Positions 35,290 to 45,400 of a stretch of DNA of 64,000 bases are shown here, piece by piece. The stretch covers positions 1,155,548-1,219,547 of the forward strand of contig PHFE01000110.1 in NCBI GenBank assembly GCA_002796755.1, in the 5' to 3' direction. The notes beneath the pieces were generated by a model that was not told the DNA's origin, ran no database searches, and saw only the letters and a list, made by a program, of their open reading frames with translations. Positions within the stretch are counted from its first letter, which is position 1. Each line of letters begins with the position of its first letter. The translations under genes and the position numbers were made by a program. Source of the DNA: Paracorniculantispora psalliotae. Taxonomy: Eukaryota; Ascomycota; Sordariomycetes; Hypocreales; Cordycipitaceae.

Positions 35290-35643
35290 ATGAGCCCTTA
35301 TTCTTCAAATTATTCGCCGCTGTTCGCAGAGATCAACTTGAACCACCCACCCGACAGTGTGACCATTACACTCCCCCACTCTTCAACCGACGTAAATGAC
35401 GGTCGCCACTTCATATTCAGGCCGACTGGAGGCCGCGGAGAGCGGCCGCCGGAGGCAGACTACAAGCCGGACAGTCTTCCATTTCGCTACTTCTTGGAAG
35501 CGGACCGCCATACCATCGAGCAGACGTTGAGGGATGTCACTTTCCTGCCGGAAGAAAACGAAATCAGGTGGTTCCACCGAATTATTGCTCCGCTTGACGC
35601 GAATAAGACTGTACTTCTCACGGAAGATCTGCCCAGTGCTTAG
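35290..35643 (+). CDS. Array member 9: short divergent paralogue-family protein
   Basis: An intronless 117-residue frame from the ATG at 35290 (MSPYSSNYSPLFAEINL). Family features are weak but in order: VTITLPHSS, HFIFRPTGG, LPFRYFLEADRHTIEQTLRDV and RWFHRIIAPLDANKTVLL. The EADRHTIEQTLRDV block lines up with EMDRDTVKQVCQSV of member 7, which is my main reason for including it, although the Cys is Leu here. Function unknown. Confidence 0.58.
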   Translation: MSPYSSNYSPLFAEINLNHPPDSVTITLPHSSTDVNDGRHFIFRPTGGRGERPPEADYKPDSLPFRYFLEADRHTIEQTLRDVTFLPEENEIRWFHRIIAPLDANKTVLLTEDLPSA

Positions 35644-36368
35644 TTTTTACAAACTTTTGCTTCCTCGGCTCTTGGTGGTACCTGGCTCTTGTCCCCCACG
35701 CCCAATGGCAAGAAATTGACTGGATTCAGCGAGGTTAGTGAAGGCGCTTTTGTATTTAGTCTAGAAAATCGATGCGTTTATTAAATCCGCTAGTCCACTA
35801 ATCCATATACTGTGTCGAATCTGCCGTAATTCACTGGGATCTCTATGCGTTGTTGTTTAACGGCCAGCGACAGTCCGCAAATACTCGTTTAGTATAAGTT
35901 ATCCAGTATGCACTATGGACTGTCATGACTAAGGAGCAGCTGTTCTTGAGGTTCGTGCCTTAAAATAAACCGAATCAGCATTATATCAAGATTGAAGAAC
36001 ACTTATTCAGAGGCTAAATAGAGGGTGCACGTGGTACGTTATTATACAATAACTACTAAAGTAAGGGAATTGATATTGACGCGGGCGCTTTTTACTACGG
36101 ACGCATCAAGCGCTAGAAGGCTGCCACAAGGCGCTGCCACAGGCCTCGAGCGCTGGAAGCCTTTGCCACAGGACCATCGAGTAAAAACCTAGAACTACTA
36201 GAGTAAATTACTTCCCTCTAAAATTTAACCTAATAATACTACCGTTAATATTCCCTAACTATAAGCCCAATTTTTTTTTCTAGTTTTTTTTATAACTTAA
36301 TATATGCTCTATATGTAGATGCTTATAAATGTGCCTTAATAAGTCAATTACTATTGGTAATCTAGAAT
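35644..36368. repeat. AT-rich spacer with imperfect direct repeats
   Basis: No coding signal. Two imperfect copies of a roughly 27-base unit occur at about 36106-36131 and 36146-36173 (both contain gcgct-gaag...gccaca), with a shorter partial copy between them. The surrounding 36180-36365 is extremely AT-rich with many TA steps. This looks like decayed repeat DNA. Confidence 0.45.
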
Positions 36369-36810
36369 TCAGCACCAGCTTCCTAACCACTGTTCGCTCA
36401 TTTTATGTTGTAGATTAATAGGTAGTAGTCTGGTGTAATATGGTGGAGAATTGTAATATCTGGTGACTTGAATTGTATAGGCGTCTTCGTCTTCAACAAA
36501 GTTGGGATAGTTGCTTGCGGAGCGACTCGCTCGGTCTGGAAAGGATGGCTGCCAGGGGCCACAAGGCTCATGCGGCACTAGAGGCCGTTAGCATTTATCA
36601 CACATACAGTCAAGCTAGTGAAGAAATGGAAGGAAAGTGTACAAGAAATAACATACTTAGTGCATCCTGCAAAAGCAGAGTCGTACCTCGCGGGTGGTGA
36701 AGCGACCGCCTCTGGGCCACCTTATACCAGCGCCAGAGGATGACGAGAACTGGCGGTACAGCGAGAAAGAGGGCAACAATGGCGATAATAGCCTCCGGAG
36801 TCAGGGCCAT
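36369..36810 (-). CDS. Small single-pass membrane protein, two exons, inside the array
   Basis: Two exons, 36810-36657 and 36577-36369, give 120 residues. The 79-base intron (36578-36656) has a gtatgt donor, a gctaac branch and a ctag acceptor and keeps frame. The protein starts MALTPEAIIAIVALFLAVPP, a signal-anchor-like helix ending LVILWRWYKV, followed by RRSLHHPRG and a soluble tail with a Tyr-rich segment (TRYYNSPPYYTRLL). I recall a widespread group of small filamentous-fungal proteins that begin MALTPEA-like and have one helix followed by basic residues, with no assigned function. It is the only gene in the array on the minus strand. An in-frame upstream ATG region exists but gives no family-like start. 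Confidence 0.6.
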
Positions 36811-37419
36811 TACGGTAATGATTGACCAGTATAACCAGCAGAAGCTGAAGGTGCGTGAGGAGCCAAAAACAGCGGCGCGTGTAATGTGTAGGGTCGCCAG
36901 ACAGTGACGTTCTAGAAGAACTGACTTCTGCACCGGCATAGACTGCAGGAGTCAACCAGTCTTGCGTGGACAGTGGTTGAGGATGGCCCCAACAATAGAA
37001 TAAAATTTGAGAAGAGAAAAGGGAACGCAACTAAGATGATCCTACTTCTACTCATTTCACAGTTGCGAATAGGAGCGGGACAAGGTAGGCTTTATAAAGT
37101 TTATACGCTCGCGAAGGAATATAAAAAGTCTGCTACACTTGCCTTCTACAAGCTGCGATCATATGCCGTCAGCAGAAGGGTCCACAACCTCGTCAAGAAG
37201 CTTGGGGGGATGGGGGCGTGCGAGTCCATCAAGGCGTGTGAAATGAAGCTCTTCTTTTAGATCGATGGCCGGACCTTTTTTATTATTCTTTTTATTTTTC
37301 TTGACCCTTGCGAGTCAAGTTAGCTTGCCAGCACCATTACGAGATCGGCCGCCAACAAACAGCCCAGCGCCTTCGCCTCGCCTGACCTCCTGCTGACGGC
37401 CGAGAGGGGATCGCTGTAT

Positions 37420-37481
37420 GGCGTGCCTATAACAGAAGCGAGCTTTGTGAGGCGTGCCTACAACAGAAGCGAGTTTTGTGA
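37420..37481. repeat. 31-base tandem duplication
   Basis: Copies at 37420-37450 and 37451-37481 share 29 of 31 bases. Both differences are C/T transitions, as expected if cytosine-directed mutation acted after duplication. Not in a supported gene. Confidence 0.85.
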
Positions 37482-37782
37482 GGCAAGACACTTACCTGCC
37501 AAAAGCTGTCGGCCAGCGGGGTAGGTTTGTAAGTGGCCAATAATGGCGGTTTTCAAAGACGCCACGGCAAAAAATTCAGGTGCAGCAGGGAGTGATAACC
37601 GTTTTTTTCTCATTGCCAGGCAGCTGCCTTCACCAATCAGTGTGCCTCGCTGCTCTGTCTCTCCAGTATCAGTGCGGCCCACCAGCCAGAAAAAGCGAGG
37701 AAAGCATGAGCCTGCGCAGGGCTGCAGCCTCGTCTATCTATCAGGTCCAAGTGTAGCATCAGTCCTGCTGGGTAAAATCATG

Positions 37783-37826
37783 TGCCAAGTGGGTACAATA
37801 CGCGGCAACAACGCGCCCACCTGGCA
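37783..37826. repeat. Imperfect inverted repeat (hairpin)
   Basis: Arms tgccaagtggg (37783-37793) and cccacctggca (37816-37826) pair at 10 of 11 positions, and an inner cgcg/cgcg pair extends the stem around a short caacaa-type loop. It could be part of a miniature inverted-repeat element or a structured terminator; nothing else identifies it. Confidence 0.6.
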
Positions 37827-38940
37827 AAAATATGCCATGGCACCCATGGGTACAATGTTCGCACCAGGTAAAATATGATTGGGTATAATTTGCTGTCGTG
37901 CGTACCCCACGGTCAACTAAAAAGGCGTTAGGTTAGAGGTCTTCGGCTAGAATGGGTCGAGCCTTCTTCTTGTTGTTTGCCTTGAGGAGGGGCGTGTCGT
38001 TAGCCGCGTCGGCTAGCACCTATGTCCGAGAGTGCGACTAGCCAAACCAGAGAGAAGAAAGGCCGGGATGTACGAAAAAAAAAAACGATGATGCCGGACG
38101 ACTGCCTTACACCCCAAGTCGTTTGTGTGTGTAGAGCCAGAGGTATCAGTGATTTCTGTTTGGCGTTCCGTCCAAAAGTCCAGATCCAGTTCAGGGCATC
38201 TGGCCACACACCTCAGCTAACGCACACGTGTGCACTTTGAATTCCGGTTGAAATTCTTTGGACGAGAAGCTGTTGTTTTGGAGGCTGCGAAACAAATCGC
38301 TGCCTGGGCGTGCAGAAAATCGCAGCACTGCCGACACACCTAAGATGCGCAGCCCAACAGGCCACACACCACCAGCACAAGCCCGGATCGCGGTAGCCTT
38401 CCGCATGTAGAGACTCGTCACGTAGCATGGGCTCCCTTTTTCTTTTTGGTTTGGTTTTGGTATTGGCGTGGATACGAATTTTAAAATCAAGCTGCGATCT
38501 TGATGCCAAGTAGTGCCGCCGACATTGTTATGGTATGCATGACCCGAGAAGACGCCGTCTACCGAGCTGCATCTACGCCCATCCGCCGCGTCCCCTCCAC
38601 CATCATCGCGCCGACCTCGTCTACCCGGCCGTCCCTCGACGCCGCCCGCTTCGCCGTCATCTCGCCCGTCAACAATGGCCCTCCCACGTCCGGTCCCCTC
38701 CCTAAAGCCGAAACATTCCGCGCCTGGAAACAAGGAGCTATCCTCACGAATTTTGACGCGATTCTGAAGCATGACGTGGTGTCACATTGGTGCAGTGAAG
38801 CATAACGGCTTATCTCCCCTCAGTCTTGAATGGAAAGCTTGTATGAGAGGCAAGGCCAAACGTTATAGGCGGGAAAATTTCAAGATAATTTACCCAAAAA
38901 TCTGTGCTTTCTGTACAAACCTGTTGCCGGATTCAAACCG

Positions 38941-39255
38941 TTGGCTGGCATTCGGGGTGTGCTAGCACGATGCGCCACAGAGTTTACTGCTTTTGTTCCA
39001 GAAATCGAGCTCAGAAGTGCGCAGAACACATCCTTCCTCTTACAGTGCCGTGACTTCCCAGCCGATGTATTGGAAAACGCCGGGGAGTGGGTGGCGCGAA
39101 TCATTCGGGAGAGAGCAAACATGAAAATATCCCTGGTGCCCGGCCGCGTCAAGGGTTTACAAAAGGAGGAGCTGGTCCCGGTTGGCTTGCAGCCCTTTTT
39201 GCGATATAAGACATCAAAGGTGGCCGGGTTCAAACCAATCAATTCGCCGTCCTAG
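38941..39255 (+). pseudogene. Decayed copy of the array family (C-terminal part)
   Basis: The frame contains FLLQCRDFPADV followed by GEWVARIIRERANMKISLV, matching the Cys-block and Trp helix seen in intact members (CRDYVED and DWCVGTATMLAKEGL in member 10). No ATG precedes it in frame, and no N-terminal half is recognisable upstream. An acceptor-like tttgttccag ends at 39001, so it could instead be the last exon of a spliced gene. Similar degenerate 17-base words (gccggRttcaaacc...) sit at both ends, near 38925 and 39222. I favour a truncated relic. Confidence 0.45.
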
Positions 39256-39845
39256 CCGCCGGACGACCTTCGCGCGCCCAGAGGCGACGGAGCACGGCCC
39301 CATATCTCGCCGGAGAACGGCCGGCAACGGCGCTGGAAATCATTTTTTAGTAACTCCGGTCTCCTATAAAGCAAAGTAGTTGCGGACTTATACAGTTTTA
39401 AACTTAACTTTACTTATATATTGTCTGAGAATACTTGCGACCATCAATGCATCGTTAGACAGACATTTATGATACTGCCAAGTGACAGCTGCGATGGCAA
39501 CGGCCCTGACATGTGCACAGAACCTGGATGTGTAATCTTAATTCAGCTTGAGCACTGTGATTTAGTTTCATTAGGCTGAATGCACCATCAATTCCATTCA
39601 AACACACTGAGAACACGTGCTGCGTAGCACAAACAACACGGCTATGCCTCGCATCACTGATCAAGACCGCCCATCTCAATGATGCAGTGCAACCACCAGC
39701 TGTCTCTCCGAGACCATATGACTTTAAAAAGCCCTGCAGCTGCGAGTATGACGTCTCAAACGACCATCTAAGCCCGTCTGCACCTCGTCGCTGCCTAAAT
39801 CCTCGCTCTGCATCGGACAACATTTTATCGTCCCACACATCCACT
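39256..39845. other. Spacer before array member 10
   Basis: No supported gene. The segment just upstream of 39846 is open in frame with member 10 but has no ATG. Confidence 0.45.
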
Positions 39846-40202
39846 ATGATCGAATATCAAGTCTACCAGATAATTTTCTTCCGCGAGAAGCTCGGTATCT
39901 TTGTCGAGTACATCAACGGCGGCGGCGGCGAGCTGTACACGTTTCGCGGCTCCGGCGAGGAGCCCCGCTGCGAGCTGGAAGAACTCGACACCAGCCCGTT
40001 CCGCGATGCCAAGTACGCAGGCTCCAAGCTTCTGGGGAAAATGAAGCGCAGCGACGTGGATAAAGCATGGAAGATGTGCCGCGACTACGTCGAGGACGAC
40101 AACAACGAGCACGAGGAGATTACAGACTGGTGTGTAGGTACGGCGACGATGCTAGCGAAAGAAGGGCTCATCGTGACCAAGCCGTGGTGGACTATTCGAT
40201 AG
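39846..40202 (+). CDS. Array member 10: small paralogue-family protein
   Basis: 118 residues from the ATG at 39846 (MIEYQVYQIIFFREKLGIFV). It is the most regular member: a Tyr-Gln-Val-Tyr first strand, GELYTFRGSGE, KLLGKMKRSDVDKAWKMCRDY and DWCVGTATMLAKEGLIVTK. This order (two strands, Gly-Lys/Arg turn, Asp-x-x-hydrophobic...Cys, then Asp/Glu-x-x-Trp helix) resembles a pan-fungal family of small hypothetical proteins whose ends read roughly C-x-x-V...CQEW...L...GIL; I recall that pattern from memory only. GC-rich coding region in AT-rich flanks. Function unknown. Confidence 0.75.
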   Translation: MIEYQVYQIIFFREKLGIFVEYINGGGGELYTFRGSGEEPRCELEELDTSPFRDAKYAGSKLLGKMKRSDVDKAWKMCRDYVEDDNNEHEEITDWCVGTATMLAKEGLIVTKPWWTIR

Positions 40203-41271
40203 ATTAGGACATTTCTATTTGTTAAGAAGTAAAGTTATTTTTGCGTTTCTATTTCTTATTGCGCCATAGTGGCTTCGGCCGGTAGGCGAATTGGCGCCGT
40301 CAGTCGCCGCCTTTAGAAGCAGCAACTTTGGTAGAACGATCATTATCCTTCCCTATGCAGAAGCAAGTACCGAAATGGAATTGCTTTGACATACGGAGAA
40401 GACTCGTGCTTAAATCGACCAGAGCCTGGTTATTAGGACACTTCATGCAGCAGGTGGATAGCATGGCAGATCCACGATGCGATGCATCGTACCTCACCAA
40501 CCCGGCAAACTTGGCCACCGTCTACCCAGTCAGGCAGCTTTCAAAACGGCAGAATATTCAAAATTACCAGATCGATGAACCTCTTTCGCGCCAAAACTGT
40601 CCCCTGATAGCTGCCGTGGCCAAGCGACACGGCGGGATGCCAGTCTGCACATAAGTGTCACCATCCCAGCTGCCACACATAACCTGAGCGAAAACCAGTC
40701 AGGCGGGTTTGTATTATTAATAATTTGATACATTTCATAACTTTTACGATATTCATCCCATAGCCAGAGATCAGCGTTGCTCATTTCAGCAGTCTGAACC
40801 TTCCTTCCCAGCGACTATGAAGACTTATAATAATCTTCCTTTGCTCGCGCAAGTCACTCGGCCGTTTGGGTGTGCAGCGGGTCCAGGACTGGCATGAGCA
40901 GCGGGCGGTCTTCTGCCGCCCACGCGGCAAACCAGATCGGGAAGAGCAGCGAAAAACAGGAAGTATACTCCCTCCCTGAGTAATGTTGGGGTGGTAGTTG
41001 ATCTAAACTTCTATATTTTATTAAAAAAAATTCCAATTCTTCACATTAAGGAAGTTCACACCAACATTATTTCGAGGTGGGGAGTATAGACAAAAGACAG
41101 AAAACAAGGCACCCCCAATACCCCAGCCAAGCTCGTACCCTGAGCTGCGCCGGACAGATTCCTGGCGGCAGACTATCTGCTCTCGTTAGGTGCCTGTCCT
41201 TGCAAAAGTTCCTGCAAGGTGACGGTCGTCCGCGCCTGCGGCTATCCCGAAAATGGAAGCTGGTTAAGAAA
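40203..41271. other. Intergenic, no supportable gene
   Basis: Short frames only; nothing with a domain or splice support. This appears to be the right-hand edge of the array island. Confidence 0.5.
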
Positions 41272-41724
41272 ATGGGATGCTGCATGTCCCAAACACTCTC
41301 GCTACTAGCGATTGTACTAGTTACTCAGTCAGCCGAATTCTGTAATTTTGTGACGCAAAAGAAGCTAATGATCGCCACATTGCATTGCCGGCCATTTTTC
41401 CGAGAATTTACTGAGGTGGAGTCTGATATCTGGTTATTAATTTCTTTTCAGTATCAGATTTACAGAGTGCTACGTCCCATGCCTGAGCCTGTCTACTGTT
41501 ATGGCTTCGACGATGGGCCAACCTGGGAAGATCGTGCTGGCTTTACCATTCCGCCATCTCAACGCACATGTCCCCGGACCCTGGTTACGTCCTGGTGGAC
41601 CAGATCCGCTGAGAATCCTCTGTCCGTTGTGGCTGCTGAGCTAGCCTCAGATGCTGGGCTGAAGAGCGGCCATCATTTCTTGAGTGGGACACTTCCCCGG
41701 TGCGGTTCCCGCCCGCCAGCCTGA
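41272..41724 (+). CDS. Uncertain 150-aa frame with hydrophobic start
   Basis: From the ATG at 41272 the frame reads MGCCMSQTLSLLAIVLVTQS, a possible signal or anchor helix, and later contains YQIYRVLRPMPEPVYCYGF, whose start resembles the first strand of the array proteins (YQVYQ, YEVYR). The rest shows no shared block. A tttcttttcag acceptor-like site just before YQIYR hints that the second part could be a spliced exon or a relic. Low support; it may not be a gene. Confidence 0.22.
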   Translation: MGCCMSQTLSLLAIVLVTQSAEFCNFVTQKKLMIATLHCRPFFREFTEVESDIWLLISFQYQIYRVLRPMPEPVYCYGFDDGPTWEDRAGFTIPPSQRTCPRTLVTSWWTRSAENPLSVVAAELASDAGLKSGHHFLSGTLPRCGSRPPA

Positions 41725-42431
41725 TTTCATCACGGCCCCTGCTAGTTAGAAAATGGCTGACCCTCGCTGCAACCTCGCCAACCAGTGTGCCAGTCTCCTG
41801 CAATATCCACTGTGCAGTGACAAATTTGAGAATACTTGGTTGAGATTGCCCCACGGTGTTGGGCCTGCTACGGGTTGCATCCGAGCAGCCCAGCGGCCCC
41901 AGGATCGCTGAGCTAGCAAGAGTTGGACACCTAACGCCTTTCTTTCATTTTTAACTCGGTCAATTCGCCTGGTCTGCTGCCTGTTGGAGATGTTGGGCCA
42001 CGAGACTGTTTTCATGAGGGACAGCATAATACTTCTACAGAGCACCTGTTCAGGATCCCCTCCCTCAGTCATTAATGAATCCCACCCTCTGCCACTGTGT
42101 TGATGTGAGCAGCTAACAACGGTTGGGACGCCAGTAAACTAACAGGGGAGCCTTGCTCAATCGTGTTCATCTCCACACCACCAGAATGCGAGTGACTGAC
42201 CTGTGATTTCGTTGGCTCTGTTGCTTCTGAGTGGTTTTCTCTTCCACCTTTCGTCTGTCCATTGTCGGAGCTCGCCCCCGCTCGCTCGCTGTGAGCGAAA
42301 CATGCAGCCCGTCTCTCCGCACCTAACACCACCTCCACCAACAAAACATCTCCTGCTGCTACTGTTCTGTTGCTTCTCTTTCCCGTTCTCCTCTTTTACG
42401 AGTTGCTTCATACCGCGCCAACGCAGCCAAC
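41725..42431. promoter_or_regulatory. Upstream region of the ABC transporter
   Basis: No coding signal. The last 200 bases are C/T-rich with the texture of a fungal promoter and 5' leader, ending gccaacatgg at the transporter start. Confidence 0.5.
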
Positions 42432-45400
42432 ATGGACAGCACATTCGGTCCTCGGCTGCTAGGCCATTTCGATTTCACGCTTCTCTTTGAGCATACCATA
42501 TTTGAGATTGTGCCCTCCTTGATTCTCATCTTCACATTGCCCGTCTACCTGCACAAGATCATTACTGGTCAGCGCCTTGTGCGACCGGGCTGGCTGCTAT
42601 GCGCCAAGGCTACAGTTGCCGTGGCCATGGCGGCTGTCCAACTGGCAAGCGTGGTATTCTGGTTCAAATCGCCCTTGGACTCAAGAGTGGCGAAAGCAGC
42701 CGCCATTCTCTACTTCCTGGGCTCCATTGGGGTCATCGTCATCACTTACGCCTCTCACGCGTATTTCATCCAACCTGTCGTCTTCCTTGCGTCGTACCTT
42801 AACGTGACACTGGTGCTCGACTTGGCCACCATCTACACGTACTATCACAGGACGGGTTTGGACACGATTGCTCGTCTCACTTGCTCCCTTCCGGCCCTCA
42901 AATTTGTTCTGCTTGTCCTTGAGGAAGTCTCAAAGCGGTCAATCGTCATCGCTGAGAGTCGAGACAAGATCGGTCGCGAAACCATGGCAGGCTTCTGGAA
43001 TAGAGCCACATTCTTCTGGGTAAATCCGCTTCTTCTCTTCGGTTTTCGCAATGTTATCCGTAACGGTGACTTGCCTGAAATCGGAGAGCAATTCGAGTCG
43101 AAACGTCTTTACGAGAAACTGAAGGTATCTTGGGAGAAGCGAAACAAAACCTCAAACTCGAAGCATGCCCTTCTCCGAGCTCTTGTTTTGTCTATGCCCT
43201 GGCCTTTTCTTTTCGTTATCCTTCCACGTCTTTTTCTTATCGGCTTCACATTTGGCCAACCTTTTCTCTTGCAAGATGTAGTCAGTTTCACATCTAGCGA
43301 GGTGACCCAGCCTAGTTACATATCAAAAGCACAAGAAGCAACGGCGCTTATTCTAGCGACAGCACTCATCTTCGGCGGTAAAGCAGTAAGTTAATTTCAC
43401 GTCTTTAGCCCAGTTCCACCTCTAGTCTAACCCTGCCAAGCTGTCTAGAGCGTGGTTCAATCATATCAAAAACCAAATCATGGTCTCTATCCGAGCAGCT
43501 TTGACATTGGTGGTATATGACAAATCTCTCCGGTTAGGCGTAGCAGATTCCGAAGAGTCTGCCACAGTCACCTTGATTACAGCAGATATTCCTGCCATTG
43601 AAGCACTCATCTCAATGTTGTACGACGTCGTAGCTTTGATCCTCGAGGTGGGTTTCGGTACCGCAGTGCTCACTCTATTTGTTGGCGCCGCCAGTGCCCT
43701 GGCCGTCATAAGCACCATTAGTAGGTTCTCTCGAATAGCCGATAAATCAATTCTCAACTAACAGTATAAACAGCCACGACCATACTATCCGGGAGGATAG
43801 CCAAGCGTATAGGCCTCACACGGAAGACGTGGAATGAACGCATCCACGATCGAGTGTCTGCTACTTCAAATATACTGGCACAGATAAAGGACATTAAAAT
43901 GGCTGGCCTCGCACCATCTATGGGGAAATTTCTGAAAGGATTGAGAGCGAAAGAAATAGACGCGTCTCTGCGCATGAGAGTGGCAAACTGTATCTCATTC
44001 GGCCTCGGTACGTCAAAGCTACATTGTCGCGCAACGGTAACATGCTAACCACTCAAAGGCTCATTTGCAGATGCCATGACGCCAGCTGCTGTTGTCGCCG
44101 GGGCGTTGTTTTGGACGGAGACCTTGGAGACTACATCAACGGCACGCTTCTACGCCATTCTGGCCGTGGTGACACTTCTCACTGACCCCCTCAATAATTT
44201 CATTATTTTGCTTCCGGGCTGGTCTGCTAGTTTTGCATGCATTTCTCGCATTCAAAGCTATCTCCTGCAAGAAGAGTTGCAAGACCCTCGCTGTATTCGT
44301 CCATCCTCTCGCCAAGGCTTGCATGGCTCCTCAACTCCAGGACCCGTTACCCGCTCATCTTCTCGCCAACGGTCCCTTCGCTCCTCCAATTCGGTCCGCT
44401 CATCCTCTCGCCAAGGGTCCCGTCGCTCAGCAAATTCGATCCGTTCATCCTCTCGCCACGGCTCTCTTCGCTCTTCAAATTCGGCATCCGCGGCGCCACC
44501 GGAGCCTTTCATCCACCTCCAAGGCGTCAATGTCACAATGGACCTCACTGGCGTTATTCTACGCAATGCTTCAATCGTCATACGGCCTGGTCAGATTACT
44601 ATGATTGACGGCGTCGTTGGTTCTGGCAAGTCGACGCTATTGAATGTGATGCTGGGCGAAATGCCGTTGAGGAACGGCACTGCAACGCTTTCAACACGAT
44701 CGATTGCCTTTGCGGGGCAGAAACCCTGGCTGCTGAACAAGACGATTCGTCTCAACATTATTGGACATATACTCTTCGATGCTGCTCGTTATGCACGTGT
44801 TATAGATATCTGCGACCTTATCGTTGACTTCCAGCAACTGCCCAACGGGGATGACACTGTGGTTGGCAGCGGAGGTTGTCAGCTCAGCGGTGGGCAGAAA
44901 CAAAGAATCTCCATCGCTCGTGCGCTATACGTTGAAGCAAGCGTGACGATATTGGACGATCCATTGAGCTCGCTGGATGTTGAAACTGCCTCGTTGATTC
45001 GCTCCAGGCTTTTTGAGGATGGGAACGCCACGCGGGAGGGAAGGGCGTTGGTTATGACTACCAGCATGAAGCAGCATCTGGCCGATGCCCATGCTGCCTA
45101 CCGCGTTCAACCTGATGGCTATGTTGTGCAGCTGACGCAGGCACAGGTGCAACAGGAGCTGGAAGAGCTGGCGAGAAATCGCCGAGCTGGAGTGGTCGCT
45201 CCTGCTGCAAGCAATGCCAGTGCTGTAGCATCTGTCGAACCACCTGCGGTCGTGCCGACCAGTAGCGATGACACCGATAACCAGCAAGAGACCGCCTCCA
45301 AGAAATACAGCAGCTTCTCGGTTTACAAGTATTTCCTGCGACCCGCAGGCCTTGTTGCTGTTATCACTTGGCTGATACTCAACGGCTTCGCCGCGGCGTC

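Larger units (their letters stand above)
36811..38940. other. Spacer with tandem repeat, hairpin and no supported gene
   Basis: A frame near 37030-37260 encodes a short hydrophobic-start peptide without family match, and frames at 38500-38805 have no domain; I support neither. The segment holds a 31-base tandem duplication (37420-37481) and a long imperfect hairpin (37783-37826). Near 37850-37890, gggtacaat and ggtaaaat words recur. It may contain decayed array copies or repeat elements. Confidence 0.4.

Noticed and set aside
38191..38772. 193-codon minus-strand frame in the array island
   Set aside because: Gly/Arg/Asp-rich antisense texture, no start context and no family blocks.
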